From a virus, in the IMG/VR virus record IMGVR_UViG_3300029258_002326, positions 1-64,000 of that record: a DNA stretch of 64,000 bases, one strand, 5' to 3'. Shown here one piece after another: positions 7,341 to 14,916 of the stretch; within the stretch, counting starts at the first letter, position 1; the number at the start of each line of letters is the position of its first letter. The translations under genes were made by a program, and so were the position numbers. The notes beneath the pieces were generated by a model that was not told the origin of the DNA, ran no database searches, and worked only from the letters and a program-made list of their open reading frames with translations.

Positions 7341-7765
7341 TATACAAGAAAAGACCGTTAAAGGTAGATGCAGAGCGTTGGTACAAGGTTGAGTACGACA
7401 GGCAGGCGGGGCAGAATACGCAGCCGATCTATCACCTAGACGTTGGGCACTTTCGGGATCCGGAGGTTGACGGCCAGGAGATGTGCGATCTGTGTAACAA
7501 TGAAATGTACAAACACGGATGGATAGATAAGTACGACGGTAGTGGGCATGTGGTTTGTCCGGAGGACTGGGTTGTGACCGAGATAGATGGATCCAAGGTT
7601 CCGTACAAGCTTCACGATTTCGAAAAGTCCCATGAGCCCAACCTCGCATATGCTGTTTCGGCGCTCAGGGACAATTTCGAGAGAGACGCCGTTGTCTTGA
7701 TAGAGAGAGTTGGCTCAGGAATGAGGTTCACCCCGATGGAGGGCGACGAAGAGATCATCGGGTAA
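7337..7765 (+). CDS. Phage 'YKKRPL...PxDW' family protein with Cys insertion (142 aa)
   Basis: The start MIYKKRPLKVDAERW and the later GHVVCPEDWVVTEIDG match a widespread small phage protein type usually reading 'YKKKPV.IEA..W ... PGDWI..G..GE'. A segment CDLCNNEMYKHGW is inserted between the two halves and, with the Cys of CPEDW, could hold a metal. Role in phage biology unknown. The start overlaps the preceding stop. Confidence 0.65.
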   Translation: MIYKKRPLKVDAERWYKVEYDRQAGQNTQPIYHLDVGHFRDPEVDGQEMCDLCNNEMYKHGWIDKYDGSGHVVCPEDWVVTEIDGSKVPYKLHDFEKSHEPNLAYAVSALRDNFERDAVVLIERVGSGMRFTPMEGDEEIIG

Positions 7766-7775
7766 AGGAGGCGTG

Positions 7776-8222
7776 ATGCCTGGTACAGATATTGGTTTCT
7801 GGTTGTTCCTGGTCAGCCTGATCCCTAGCTTTCTAATGCTTGTGGTTGTTGGGGTGATCACGTGGATACAAATCAAGTACAAGAATAGGCTATGGGGGGT
7901 GAACTGGGTCATTGCTTTCGGGGTCATGCTGATTGTGTTTTGGGCAACCTTTGGGTCTTACGGGCCGGGGATCGCGCCGGATCTCCCGCCACCGTCTGAG
8001 GAGGGGGTCAATGTGAGGATGGAGAGTGTTCCGCCAGAGGATGTAGGAGGCGCGGCGGCCAAGGCAGAGAGCAAGGTTCCCCCGGTGCTTAAGCAGGTGC
8101 GGGAAACCGCTCAGGGCGGGGCCGGGCCAGAGAAGATTGACGAAGACGAGAAGTTCAAGCGGACTCTTGAGAATGCACTCAGGATCCAAGACAATAAAAA
8201 GCGGAGAAAAGCCAAGAAATAG
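7776..8222 (+). CDS. Two-helix membrane protein with cytoplasmic-type tail (148 aa)
   Basis: Two hydrophobic segments, around residues 7-32 (FWLFLVSLIPSFLMLVVVGV) and 42-60 (NWVIAFGVMLIVFWATF), are followed by a Pro/Ala/Glu-rich linker and a Lys-rich end. Two membrane spans plus a charged tail would suit a class II holin, but no lysin is adjacent and the tail is long, so function remains open. AAAGGAGG precedes ATG 7776. It is the last gene before the promoter at 8262. Confidence 0.65.
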   Translation: MPGTDIGFWLFLVSLIPSFLMLVVVGVITWIQIKYKNRLWGVNWVIAFGVMLIVFWATFGSYGPGIAPDLPPPSEEGVNVRMESVPPEDVGGAAAKAESKVPPVLKQVRETAQGGAGPEKIDEDEKFKRTLENALRIQDNKKRRKAKK

Positions 8223-8261
8223 CCCCCCCTTTCTTTCTTTCCGCAAAAGCACTTCCCCCTG

Positions 8262-8290
8262 TTGACAAACCACTAACGAGGCTGTAAATT
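8262..8290 (+). promoter_or_regulatory. Sigma70-type promoter
   Basis: TTGACA (8262-8267), a 17-bp spacer and TAAATT (8285-8290) preceded by TG. The same TTGACAAA...TGTAA[AT]TT layout recurs at 9799 and 21625. It lies in a 114-bp gap before the gene at 8337. Unlike the other two it has no palindrome upstream. Confidence 0.75.
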
Positions 8291-8336
8291 AGCAATGAGA
8301 GCACAGCCCGAAGTTGACCGCTGAAAGGGGTTTCAG

Positions 8337-8996
8337 ATGAATAGTGAATTTAAAGACAGGGTAGCTTCTGATGTGGAGGCCATCGACAGTAACAACAGTA
8401 ACAAGGGGATTATGTATTCACTAAACGATATGACTTACCAGTCTCCTCTTAGCGATCGATACTCTGTTAAATTCTTCAACAAGATATGGGGCAAGAAGTT
8501 GATTCTCTCGGCGACCGAGGTTGCCAGGTTGGACGCCAGTGATTCAGACAAGATCTCTATTCTTCTTTCTAAGGTTAAAGACGAGGCGGCGATCCTGTGG
8601 GCCATTGAGTGTGTGAAGAACTCGGTCTGTCATGTCAATATGGCAAGGGCTGAGTTTGGGGTAGAGGTAGATAGCCGCTTTGACAGGGCGCTGTGGGCAT
8701 TGTCTTCGACGGTAGCGTGCGGGAGCGACCACCCCGGCCTGAGCCGGATACGTGAAGACTGTGCGCGATTCAAGGCCGAGGAGGGGGACTATGAGTCAAG
8801 TTGTATAGCGGGGGCAGTGAACGATCTGTTCATCGCTGTCAGGAGACTCCGCGAGGATGTTGAGGTCGAGGGTGACGGCGCGGATGATACCATAGTCGAG
8901 ATGGCAGAGAACGCTGCTGCGCTGGCGATGTTCAGTGACGAGGAAGAGAGGTGGCAATTGAACCTTCTCGTCAAGATGGCAGGAGGCCAGGTATGA
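8337..8996 (+). CDS. Hypothetical helical protein (219 aa)
   Basis: First gene after the promoter at 8262, with GAAAGGGG before ATG 8337. Mostly helical, with Asp/Glu-rich stretches. No signal peptide or motif is recognised. It ends with a helix containing EERWQLNLLVKMAG. Confidence 0.65.
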   Translation: MNSEFKDRVASDVEAIDSNNSNKGIMYSLNDMTYQSPLSDRYSVKFFNKIWGKKLILSATEVARLDASDSDKISILLSKVKDEAAILWAIECVKNSVCHVNMARAEFGVEVDSRFDRALWALSSTVACGSDHPGLSRIREDCARFKAEEGDYESSCIAGAVNDLFIAVRRLREDVEVEGDGADDTIVEMAENAAALAMFSDEEERWQLNLLVKMAGGQV

Positions 8997-9077
8997 TCGA
9001 CTGCCCAGGGGCAAGGGCGGAGACGACAGAAGAGAATGAAGGCAATGTTGCCGGTTAACAGCTGAAAGGAAACGAAG

Positions 9078-9305
9078 ATGGAAAGCAATCAAGGAATCAA
9101 TCAAGTTGAGAAAACCACAACCATTCAGCAGACGAGCAAGAGTATCAAGCTGATGTCTCTGGCTGGCACTCTAATGTTCTGGGGAGGGCTCGCGTTCACG
9201 ATATGGGGAGGGGACGTGATGAAGGTTGTGGGATTTCTTTCGGTGGTGTCTGGGGTGATCATGGTAATCGGAGCCAAGATCTCCAAGTGGTGGTATCACA
9301 GCTAG
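9078..9305 (+). CDS. Small two-helix membrane protein (75 aa)
   Basis: A polar N-terminus (KTTTIQQTSKSIKL) is followed by two hydrophobic helices (LAGTLMFWGGLAFTIW and VVGFLSVVSGVIMVIGA) and a short basic/aromatic end. Ribosome site GAAAGGAAA. Similar tiny membrane proteins occur in bacteria and mobile elements without known function. Confidence 0.6.
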   Translation: MESNQGINQVEKTTTIQQTSKSIKLMSLAGTLMFWGGLAFTIWGGDVMKVVGFLSVVSGVIMVIGAKISKWWYHS

Positions 9306-9322
9306 AGGTGGGTGGCTTTCTC

Positions 9323-9338
9323 GCGAACTCAAGTTCGC
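9323..9338. promoter_or_regulatory. 16-bp near-palindrome, copy 1
   Basis: Exact GCGAACTCAAGTTCGC: two 7-base arms around a CA centre. It lies between a gene end and the ribosome site of the 9361 gene, 22 nt before its ATG. One of 11 copies in the window. Confidence 0.8.
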
Positions 9339-9360
9339 AAAATAAGGAGACGAAGAGTCA

Positions 9361-9756
9361 ATGTTAAAGGGTACATCTGGTCGAGAAGTCGTGTTTCATA
9401 TCCAGGATGGCAAGCAGCACTTAATCTCTCCTCCTCCAGGTTGGGAGCGCGGAGAGGTGAGGAGCGATGGTGCTGCTTGGGTTAACAGGAAGAAGTCGAT
9501 GAGTGTCATTGCGAGCATCTCTGTTGAATCAGATGGCAAGCACTGGCTTCATGTGTCTTGTGCACATTTTAGAAGGATGCCGACCTATGAAGAGATGGCG
9601 ATGGTGAAGAATGTTTTTGTCGGCAGAGACAAGTACGCGATCAGCGTGATGCCTCCAACCGAAAAGCATGTGAATATTCATAGGTACTGCCTTCACTGGT
9701 GGTCCTGCATGGATGGGCATCCGCTTCCGGAGTTTTCCTCTGGCGGAACCATCTGA
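9361..9756 (+). CDS. DUF7694-like phage protein (131 aa)
   Basis: Pattern GWERGEVRSDGAAWVNR, then HWLHVSCAHFRRMPTYEEM, VKNVFVGRDKYAISVMPP and HVNIHRYCLHWW. This is the sequence order of a small family common in phages ('WLH.S.S...R.P...E...VK..F.G.....V.PP...HVNIH...LHLW..LDG'). I believe this corresponds to DUF7694, recalled from pattern and not checked. Function is unknown for the family. AAGGAGACGAAG precedes the ATG. Confidence 0.7.
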   Translation: MLKGTSGREVVFHIQDGKQHLISPPPGWERGEVRSDGAAWVNRKKSMSVIASISVESDGKHWLHVSCAHFRRMPTYEEMAMVKNVFVGRDKYAISVMPPTEKHVNIHRYCLHWWSCMDGHPLPEFSSGGTI

Positions 9757-9772
9757 ACTCGCCTCTAGTTTC

Positions 9773-9788
9773 GCGAACTCAAGTTCGC
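9773..9788. promoter_or_regulatory. 16-bp near-palindrome, copy 2 (upstream of a promoter)
   Basis: Exact GCGAACTCAAGTTCGC, ending 10 bp before the -35 box at 9799. The position fits an operator or an upstream activator site. Confidence 0.85.
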
Positions 9789-9798
9789 AATATTCATG

Positions 9799-9827
9799 TT
9801 GACAAAAGAATAACACGGTTGTAATTT
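9799..9827 (+). promoter_or_regulatory. Sigma70-type promoter
   Basis: TTGACA (9799-9804), 17-bp spacer, TAATTT (9822-9827) with an upstream TG. It drives the gene at 9877 and probably the operon after it. Confidence 0.8.
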
Positions 9828-9876
9828 TCGGGCACAGTGTCTCGGGCGATTGATGTCCGATTGAAGGGGTGCGTCG

Positions 9877-10284
9877 ATGACCAGTGAAGAATTGTTGATG
9901 TTGAAGGAAAGTCCGGGTTTTGCTTACATAGCTGCTCCGTATTCGCATGAATCACAGGCGATCACTTTAGGGCGCGTGAGGATCGTCAATGCCGTGTGTG
10001 CTGCATTGATGAAAGAGGGCGTTCATCTGTTCTCTCCCATTAGTCACTGTCATCCAATTATGAAGGCGGGCAATCTGCCTGGGGACTTCGGTTTCTGGGG
10101 TGGTTACAACAGGAAGATGCTCAGTCATTCGGAGCATTTTGTTGTCTTGGAGCTAAAGGGTTGGAAGGAATCGGATGGTGTTAACGGCGAATCCAAGACG
10201 GCCAAGGGGCTCCATGTTCCACGCATAGGAATAAGCTGGGAAGAGATTTGCGACAGGTGGCTGGATCAGGCGCTCGGCATTTAG
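9877..10284 (+). CDS. DUF1937-family, nucleoside deoxyribosyltransferase-like protein (135 aa)
   Basis: FAYIAAPYSHESQAITLGRV (residues 15-34), HLFSPISHCHP and GFWGGYNRKMLSHSEHFVVL, then GW..SDGV, are the conserved blocks of DUF1937, a Rossmann-like family related to nucleoside 2-deoxyribosyltransferases. Members occur in phages and are presumed to act on nucleotides or their derivatives; the reaction is not established. First gene behind the palindrome-promoter unit at 9773-9827, so probably a separately controlled transcript. Confidence 0.8.
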   Translation: MTSEELLMLKESPGFAYIAAPYSHESQAITLGRVRIVNAVCAALMKEGVHLFSPISHCHPIMKAGNLPGDFGFWGGYNRKMLSHSEHFVVLELKGWKESDGVNGESKTAKGLHVPRIGISWEEICDRWLDQALGI

Positions 10285-10345
10285 GGCTCGGTTGAAAGAT
10301 GTTGTTGTTTACCTGGGCAGGGTGCCCGGTGTTGAGGAGGAAAGA

Positions 10346-10978
10346 ATGTTCGAGAATGTAGAAATCGGAGACAAGATCGTAGCGTATCGCGGCAATTACA
10401 CGGATAAGATCCTTGTTACCGTGACCGACATAACCAACAAGTACATTAATACTCGCTGTGATCGCGGTGATAGAAGTGAGCGGGACGCTCGCTGGCATAA
10501 GTCTGATGGAGTTAGGACAAGATCAAGCAATGTAAAAGATGCCAACAAAGAGAGGATCACAGACGATGAAGAAGTTGTTGCCGAAGTTGAGAGGGTGTGG
10601 GCAGACGAGAATGAGCGACAGAGTCTTTTGAGAGAGAACAGAACAACTGCTGCAATCATACGGTCACTTTGTATTGACTTGGATTTGCCTGGCAATAGGG
10701 TTGCTGGCTGTATGCTCGGCAATGTCATAATTGCCTTAAAAGACCTTGGGAGGGTGGCAGGCGGAGATGAGCCTGCAAAAAGAAGCAATGGGCGTTATCC
10801 GCATCCGAAGTGTCCCTCTTGTGGCAAGCCCATGAATAAAACCATGACCAAGGGGAAGGCTGTAAAGCCGACCGATCCGTGGGCGTTTTGCCGAAACAAA
10901 GGATGCAAGCTGCATGGTAAGGATCAGATACTAAGAGGGAAGCTCAGGAAGCTCAAAAAGAAGAGCAAATCTTCCTAG
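10346..10978 (+). CDS. 'GD..IT..RW' domain plus zinc-finger protein (210 aa)
   Basis: ATG 10346 sits behind GAGGAGGAAAGA; the longer TTG-started frame is rejected. The N-terminus MFENVEIGDKIVAYRG ... VTDIT ... ARWHKSDGV matches the protein at 13398 (MFEDTKVGDTLVV...VTRIT...VRWFRSNG) and more loosely 21186. The C-terminus has CPSCGKPMNK ... FCRNKGCKLHG, a zinc ribbon like those in topoisomerase-type fingers, followed by a Lys-rich tail. Possibly nucleic-acid binding. Confidence 0.7.
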   Translation: MFENVEIGDKIVAYRGNYTDKILVTVTDITNKYINTRCDRGDRSERDARWHKSDGVRTRSSNVKDANKERITDDEEVVAEVERVWADENERQSLLRENRTTAAIIRSLCIDLDLPGNRVAGCMLGNVIIALKDLGRVAGGDEPAKRSNGRYPHPKCPSCGKPMNKTMTKGKAVKPTDPWAFCRNKGCKLHGKDQILRGKLRKLKKKSKSS

Positions 10979-10998
10979 TCACGGATTGGAGATGACAG

Positions 10999-11409
10999 AT
11001 GAGAGTACCAAAGAGGTTCATACCTGGTTTCCCTAGTTGTCGGTTCAAGTGGTTAGAGAACAAGCTCCGGGATCTGCACTTGAAGCTGTTCCGGGGGTAT
11101 TACGATGTTTTCATCCCTCCTTCGATGACAAACGGAGGCAAGGGGGTTTATATCTGGAATGGCGGCCCTGAGATGACTTCCGATGAGATAGTCAGTGCTC
11201 AGCCTTTCACAGGCATGGGAGTGGATTGTCCATGGGAGTTCGTGTCTAGCGATGGCACCGAGGAGACCTCGGACGATCTGTGTGTCCAGATAAGCAAGAA
11301 ATGGCAGGCGTATTTCCTAGCGATTGGACAGCCAGGGGAAGAAGAGCGGTTGGCCGAGATAAGAGAGATGTCGGATCGGGCGCTCAAGCTCGTGAGGGAT
11401 CGAGACTGA
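10999..11409 (+). CDS. Hypothetical protein (136 aa)
   Basis: No motif is recognised. It contains a WNGGPEMTSDEI turn and an acidic C-terminal helix (EEERLAEIREMSDRALKL). ATG 10999 lies 20 nt after the preceding stop; TGATG overlap with the next gene. Confidence 0.6.
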   Translation: MRVPKRFIPGFPSCRFKWLENKLRDLHLKLFRGYYDVFIPPSMTNGGKGVYIWNGGPEMTSDEIVSAQPFTGMGVDCPWEFVSSDGTEETSDDLCVQISKKWQAYFLAIGQPGEEERLAEIREMSDRALKLVRDRD

Positions 11410-11717
11410 TGGCCTACCGATCTGTTAGGAAGAAAAGGTTACAATCCATCCTCGGAAACGGCGGAAGCGATCTAGACAGCAGGGATGCGTCTATAAAGTC
11501 GATAAGAAAAGCGTTGCGTAAAGGTCTTATAAAAAGGCCGAGCAGGTGTTCGTACTGCAAGCGTATCCCAGGTGTCGACGCTAAGGGAAATCCCAAGATA
11601 GAGGCTGTGCATCTGAAGGGGTATGCTCCAGAGCACCGTTTTGATTTTGAATGGTTGTGTGTAAGTTGCAGGTCCAGGGCCGTGTGGGCAAAGAAGAGGA
11701 AAGTTCAAAATGGATAG
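11409..11717 (+). CDS. HNH-like zinc protein (102 aa)
   Basis: A basic, helical N-terminus (RSVRKKRLQ...IKSIRKALRKGLIKRPSR) precedes CSYCKRIPG, a block EAVHLKGYAPEHRFDFEWLC and VSCRS. This is the shape of short phage HNH-like proteins ('C.YC ... IQAHH.DY..PL.V.WLC..CH'), but the second His of HH is missing, so nuclease activity is doubtful. Paralogue of the protein at 17625. Confidence 0.65.
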   Translation: MAYRSVRKKRLQSILGNGGSDLDSRDASIKSIRKALRKGLIKRPSRCSYCKRIPGVDAKGNPKIEAVHLKGYAPEHRFDFEWLCVSCRSRAVWAKKRKVQNG

Positions 11718-11889
11718 AGACATAAAGAGGTTCCTGGTTGCGTTGGCAGAATTCCTAGACGTCCACGACGCGGAGTTCAAGAGCGAGAGCGGAGGCATAA
11801 AGGTGTCGATTGGAAGCAATAACTTTGATACCGATCTCACCTTGTCGGCTGATGCTGCTCGGTATCTAGTCGAGACGTATGGATCTTGA
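11710..11889 (+). CDS. Small hypothetical protein (59 aa)
   Basis: ATG 11710 overlaps the end of the HNH-like gene; the frame runs to TGA 11887-11889 and overlaps the next ATG at 11879. The product is acidic, beginning MDRDIKRFLVALAEFLD and ending AARYLVETYGS. It fills exactly the space between two genes in the overlapping style of the region, which supports it despite its size. Confidence 0.6.
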   Translation: MDRDIKRFLVALAEFLDVHDAEFKSESGGIKVSIGSNNFDTDLTLSADAARYLVETYGS

Positions 11890-12085
11890 TTTTGTTGTCC
11901 TTTTGATCCTGGTGGCAGGGTTCGCTTTGCTGATCGTCAAAGGGGTAGCATCGGAGCGCAGGTTTCGTAGAGGACATCGAGGGTATCGCTGGGGTAGTCA
12001 TAAGAAGCCTCCGAAGTGGGCGACCTTGAAACGGAGCGGGCGCAAGAAATGGAAGAAGGTGCTTAGGATGAAGGGTGGAAGATGA
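11879..12085 (+). CDS. Single-pass membrane protein with basic tail (68 aa)
   Basis: Residues 4-22 (DFVVLLILVAGFALLIVKG) form one membrane helix, followed by an Arg/Lys/Trp-rich tail (RRFRRGHRGYRWGSHKKPPK). The tail is predicted cytoplasmic by the positive-inside rule. Function unknown. Confidence 0.6.
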   Translation: MDLDFVVLLILVAGFALLIVKGVASERRFRRGHRGYRWGSHKKPPKWATLKRSGRKKWKKVLRMKGGR

Positions 12086-12540
12086 TCAAATTTGACATTG
12101 CGGTCAGGTGCGATATTTGCCCTGAGGACAGATACCGGGCTTTGACAGTGCGGCTTCCGCCATGTGGGATCGATGAGGAGCCGATAAGGGATCTTCTTTT
12201 TTGGGCTAGCAAGGACGCTTGGTTTGGGCTGTGTTGTGATTGCGAGTCGTTGCCTACATGTGATTATGCTCGCGCTAACTCTACAATGCGCGACTATGAC
12301 GGCGAGCAATTGCTTCCTGAAACGGTGAAGATTATCAGAGATCTTGGCAATGCGTTCAACAGTCGAATGCAGCGTTTGGTGGGCTACTATTCCGATGATA
12401 CCGAGGTGGCTTCGTTGCATATTCTCAGGGACAGGGCCATCGACAGGGGCGACATTGAGGCTGCCATTGAGTGCAGTCGGAGGATGGGCTTTTTGGAAGG
12501 GCTAAGGTCTCAGGTTAAGAGTGTGAAATGCGGAAGATAA
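12082..12540 (+). CDS. Hypothetical protein with CxxC pairs (152 aa)
   Basis: CDICPEDR near residue 10 and CCDCESLPTCD near residue 51 could make a metal site; the second half is helical. ATG 12082 overlaps the preceding stop (ATGA). No family is recognised. Confidence 0.6.
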   Translation: MIKFDIAVRCDICPEDRYRALTVRLPPCGIDEEPIRDLLFWASKDAWFGLCCDCESLPTCDYARANSTMRDYDGEQLLPETVKIIRDLGNAFNSRMQRLVGYYSDDTEVASLHILRDRAIDRGDIEAAIECSRRMGFLEGLRSQVKSVKCGR

Positions 12541-12824
12541 AGCGAAAGAAAAAGAAACCCGTGGAAGAATTGCACAGTGGCAGGCTCAACAGGTGTCTGG
12601 ACTGTGATGCCATGTGGAACAGTGGGAACAAATACTACAAGGGGTTTCCTGTAAAGAACGAGACTTCTCCTACTGCTACAGATGAGGGGTTCATTCGGTC
12701 TTCCGGGCCTTTCGTTTCTTCTGATACAGAGTGCGTTCATTGCGGCTCTGAAAATGTGGTAGAGAACGGGAAGGAGAGGGAGAATGAAGGACGGAATGAC
12801 AGATGCAGTGTCACAGGATTTTAG
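12528..12824 (+). CDS. Small zinc-finger-like protein (98 aa)
   Basis: A basic N-terminus (MRKIKRKKKKP) precedes CLDCDAMW and CVHCGSENV, two CxxC knuckles about 50 residues apart. ATG 12528 lies 13 nt inside the previous gene. Possibly nucleic-acid binding (inference from charge and Cys pairs). Confidence 0.6.
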   Translation: MRKIKRKKKKPVEELHSGRLNRCLDCDAMWNSGNKYYKGFPVKNETSPTATDEGFIRSSGPFVSSDTECVHCGSENVVENGKERENEGRNDRCSVTGF

Positions 12825-13032
12825 CGCTAAGTTCGACGCCTTGATAATCAGGGCGGCGACGATTCGAAGTAAGAGCACATACCCTTTGCCGAAGAGGGCA
12901 TCGGAGGCGGTCAGGAGGATCGAGGCGGGCATGGAGAGCAGGGATCCGCTGTCCGTGTTTACAATGATCAGCGACCTTAGCTATTTCATCGGGTACATGG
13001 AGGCTCTTACAGATCCCAAGGGTGGCAAGTGA
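12784..13032 (+). CDS. Small helical hypothetical protein (82 aa)
   Basis: Strong ribosome site GGAGAGGGAGA before ATG 12784. The product is all-helical with alternating charges. It overlaps the previous gene by 41 nt and the next by one base. Confidence 0.6.
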   Translation: MKDGMTDAVSQDFSAKFDALIIRAATIRSKSTYPLPKRASEAVRRIEAGMESRDPLSVFTMISDLSYFIGYMEALTDPKGGK

Positions 13033-13394
13033 TGTGCAACTGCTTCAAGTGTAGGCATCACAGGATACGCGGTGATGGTGCATTGATATGCAAAAAGGAT
13101 GGCGAGTATCTCGATCCGGAGACCCAAGGCAAGTGTATCGAGGAGTGCAAGTGCATTGGGTTCGAGGAGGATCTGGAATACTCGAACTGCCTTGAGTGTG
13201 ACCTTTTGTTCGAAATACAGGGACGCAAGGGAATGTACTTGTGCGAAGGCAATACGCGTCGATTCGGAAACGGGTTGGTGGATGTCTCGGAGCCTGGGGT
13301 AAGGGCGCTCATGCGTGAAAGGGGGTGTGGCTGTTTTTCCCAAAAAGAGAAGGCTTCCCAGTCTTCACGGGAAGAAGCAAAGGAGCCAAGATGA
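13032..13394 (+). CDS. Double Cys-module protein (120 aa)
   Basis: Two copies of the recurrent module: CNCFKCRHHR ... CKKDG ... CIEECKCIGF (residues 2-47) and CLECDLLF ... YLCEGN ... CGCF (about residues 56-105). This internal duplication makes the module boundaries clear. Starts at ATG 13032 overlapping the stop upstream. The C-terminal 16 residues are charged and low complexity. Confidence 0.65.
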   Translation: MCNCFKCRHHRIRGDGALICKKDGEYLDPETQGKCIEECKCIGFEEDLEYSNCLECDLLFEIQGRKGMYLCEGNTRRFGNGLVDVSEPGVRALMRERGCGCFSQKEKASQSSREEAKEPR

Positions 13395-13397
13395 GCG

Positions 13398-13790
13398 ATG
13401 GGGACCCGAATGTTTGAGGACACAAAAGTCGGAGATACACTGGTCGTGAGGACGAGTGGGTTCAAGGAACACGCTTACGAGACGGTCAAGGTGACGAGGA
13501 TTACCAAGGCATCTGTTTTTACAGTGCTGAAGGATGGAGCGGCTGAGGTTCGGTGGTTCAGGAGTAACGGACGCCAGTATGGGGGCACTCATGACCGGTG
13601 GCATCCTCGCATGTTGTCGGACAATCCGAGGGATCTCACGAGGGCGCGGCGGTACAGGAAGATGGATAGGCTATCTAGGCTGTGCAACTACATCTCTAGT
13701 CGTGCTGGCGGGTTGACAGATGAGGACTTAGATGCGGTTTTGCGTCAGCTGAGTGCTATACGTGATCAGTTTTTCATGGACAAGAAGTAG
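13398..13790 (+). CDS. 'GD..IT..RW' domain protein (130 aa)
   Basis: Paralogue of the N-terminal domain at 10346 (MFEDTKVGDTLVV, VTRIT, VRWFRSNGRQYG). ATG 13398 or 13410 (MFED) are both possible; alignment with the paralogue favours 13410. The C-terminal half (RLSRLCNYISSRAGG...) is helical. Function unknown. Confidence 0.6.
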   Translation: MGTRMFEDTKVGDTLVVRTSGFKEHAYETVKVTRITKASVFTVLKDGAAEVRWFRSNGRQYGGTHDRWHPRMLSDNPRDLTRARRYRKMDRLSRLCNYISSRAGGLTDEDLDAVLRQLSAIRDQFFMDKK

Positions 13791-13811
13791 CATATGGAAA
13801 AGGAGGCGGTA

Positions 13812-14339
13812 ATGGACCAGAAATTTATAAGTTTCATGCTTGAAAGACTAGGCGGGGAAGCGGCTGCACGGGAGGAGTACGAGAAGGCTCGTCCGGTGGA
13901 GATTGCCTTTGAGCTACCCGGCGAAGTGGTCACGATGATCGACAAGCAAGCTAGCGAGAAGGGTGTAGCCAAAAGCGAGGTCGTGGAGACGGCTGTGAGG
14001 GCATACGATGCGAGCGACAGAGCGCCTAAGAAGAAAAGACTGAATCTTGCTCCGGTTGAGAAGGTTATAAACGACGAGTGCGTTCTCAGGGTTTTGACTA
14101 TCCAGACGGAGGGCGGCGGATCTGTTTTCATGACAGCTGTTCAGGTGGCTGATTGCATTGACCACCTCGACAGGAACACCGCGAGGTCAACGCTGGATAG
14201 GCTGGTGCACTTCGGTAAAGTCATGCTTGACAAGAGGGGTCGCACGAACGAGTACAAGATCAATCCTGAATACGTGAGGACGATTGATGTTCTGAGGGAC
14301 GTTGTTGCCGGTGTCCTTAATGGAGAAGGTGAGTCCTGA
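13812..14339 (+). CDS. Ribbon-helix-helix plus winged-helix DNA-binding protein (175 aa)
   Basis: Residues about 30-65 read VEIAFELPGEVVTMIDKQASEKGVAKSEVVETAVRAY, reported here in parts: strand VEIAFELP, helix EVVTMIDKQASEKG and SKSE-like helix VAKSEVVETAVRAY, the ribbon-helix-helix pattern. Residues about 95-160 (VLRVLTIQ, VFMTAVQVADCIDHLDR, TARSTLDRLVHFGKV, RTNEYKIN) look like a winged helix. Two DNA-binding folds in one protein suggest a transcription regulator, and it is the clearest one in the window, so a candidate for binding the 16-bp near-palindrome. ATG 13812 is preferred over 13794 because of AAAAGGAGG just upstream. Confidence 0.65.
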   Translation: MDQKFISFMLERLGGEAAAREEYEKARPVEIAFELPGEVVTMIDKQASEKGVAKSEVVETAVRAYDASDRAPKKKRLNLAPVEKVINDECVLRVLTIQTEGGGSVFMTAVQVADCIDHLDRNTARSTLDRLVHFGKVMLDKRGRTNEYKINPEYVRTIDVLRDVVAGVLNGEGES

Positions 14340-14659
14340 TGGCCGACGACATACTCTCCGTCAAGGAGTACCCAGGCAGCATTTATATGCGGCGCGGGAA
14401 AGAGGGTCTTGATGGGTGGGGGGTTACTCGTGAGACAGGTAGCGATATAGAGTACATCCGAGGGGACATCGTGCGGGCCAGCGCGGCGCGTGCTGCGTTT
14501 ATGTGGCACCACTTGACCGAGCGGGCAGGGTTGGCGCTTGCGGAGCTGAAAGGCGACTGTGAGGCCAATTGCAGAAACCCAGGGAAGTGCGACGAAGTGG
14601 AGCATTGCTACATTCGAAGCGCGATGGATATTCTTAAGAAGATGACAGGAGAGGGGTAG
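14339..14659 (+). CDS. Hypothetical protein (106 aa)
   Basis: Starts in a TGATG overlap. Contains AFMWHHLTERAGLALAEL and a C-x3-C-x4-C-x5-C cluster (CEANCRNPGKCDEVEHC), an unusual spacing that could be a small metal site. Function unknown. Confidence 0.6.
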   Translation: MADDILSVKEYPGSIYMRRGKEGLDGWGVTRETGSDIEYIRGDIVRASAARAAFMWHHLTERAGLALAELKGDCEANCRNPGKCDEVEHCYIRSAMDILKKMTGEG

Positions 14660-14662
14660 CAG

Positions 14663-14914
14663 ATGGTGAGCGAAAAAGGTCTCTCAGAAGAAGAAAAGGC
14701 CGACCTGGACAAAGCCATTAGGGCGATGCTCAAGAAGGCTCGTGATCGTGGCGATATTACGACGGAGCACTTCGTTAGTGTACCTCGCTCTAAGATCGTG
14801 GAGAGGCTCGACTCGTTTTGTGCGCATCATTGTCATGGCCGAGACGAGGGGTGCGATCCAGAGCGATGCCCGGTGGTTCAGGTTGTAGAGATGATAAAGT
14901 GGGACAAGGAATAG
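14663..14914 (+). CDS. Small hypothetical protein with Cys/His cluster (83 aa)
   Basis: A charged helical N-terminus is followed by FCAHHCHGRDEGCDPERCP, a dense Cys/His cluster similar in layout to that of the preceding gene. Function unknown. Confidence 0.6.
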   Translation: MVSEKGLSEEEKADLDKAIRAMLKKARDRGDITTEHFVSVPRSKIVERLDSFCAHHCHGRDEGCDPERCPVVQVVEMIKWDKE

Positions 14915-14916
14915 GA

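Noticed and set aside
8194-8242. Imperfect GCGGAGAAAAG/CTTTCTTTCCGC hairpin as a terminator
   Set aside because: Bulged stem and no T-run after it on the + strand; not convincing.
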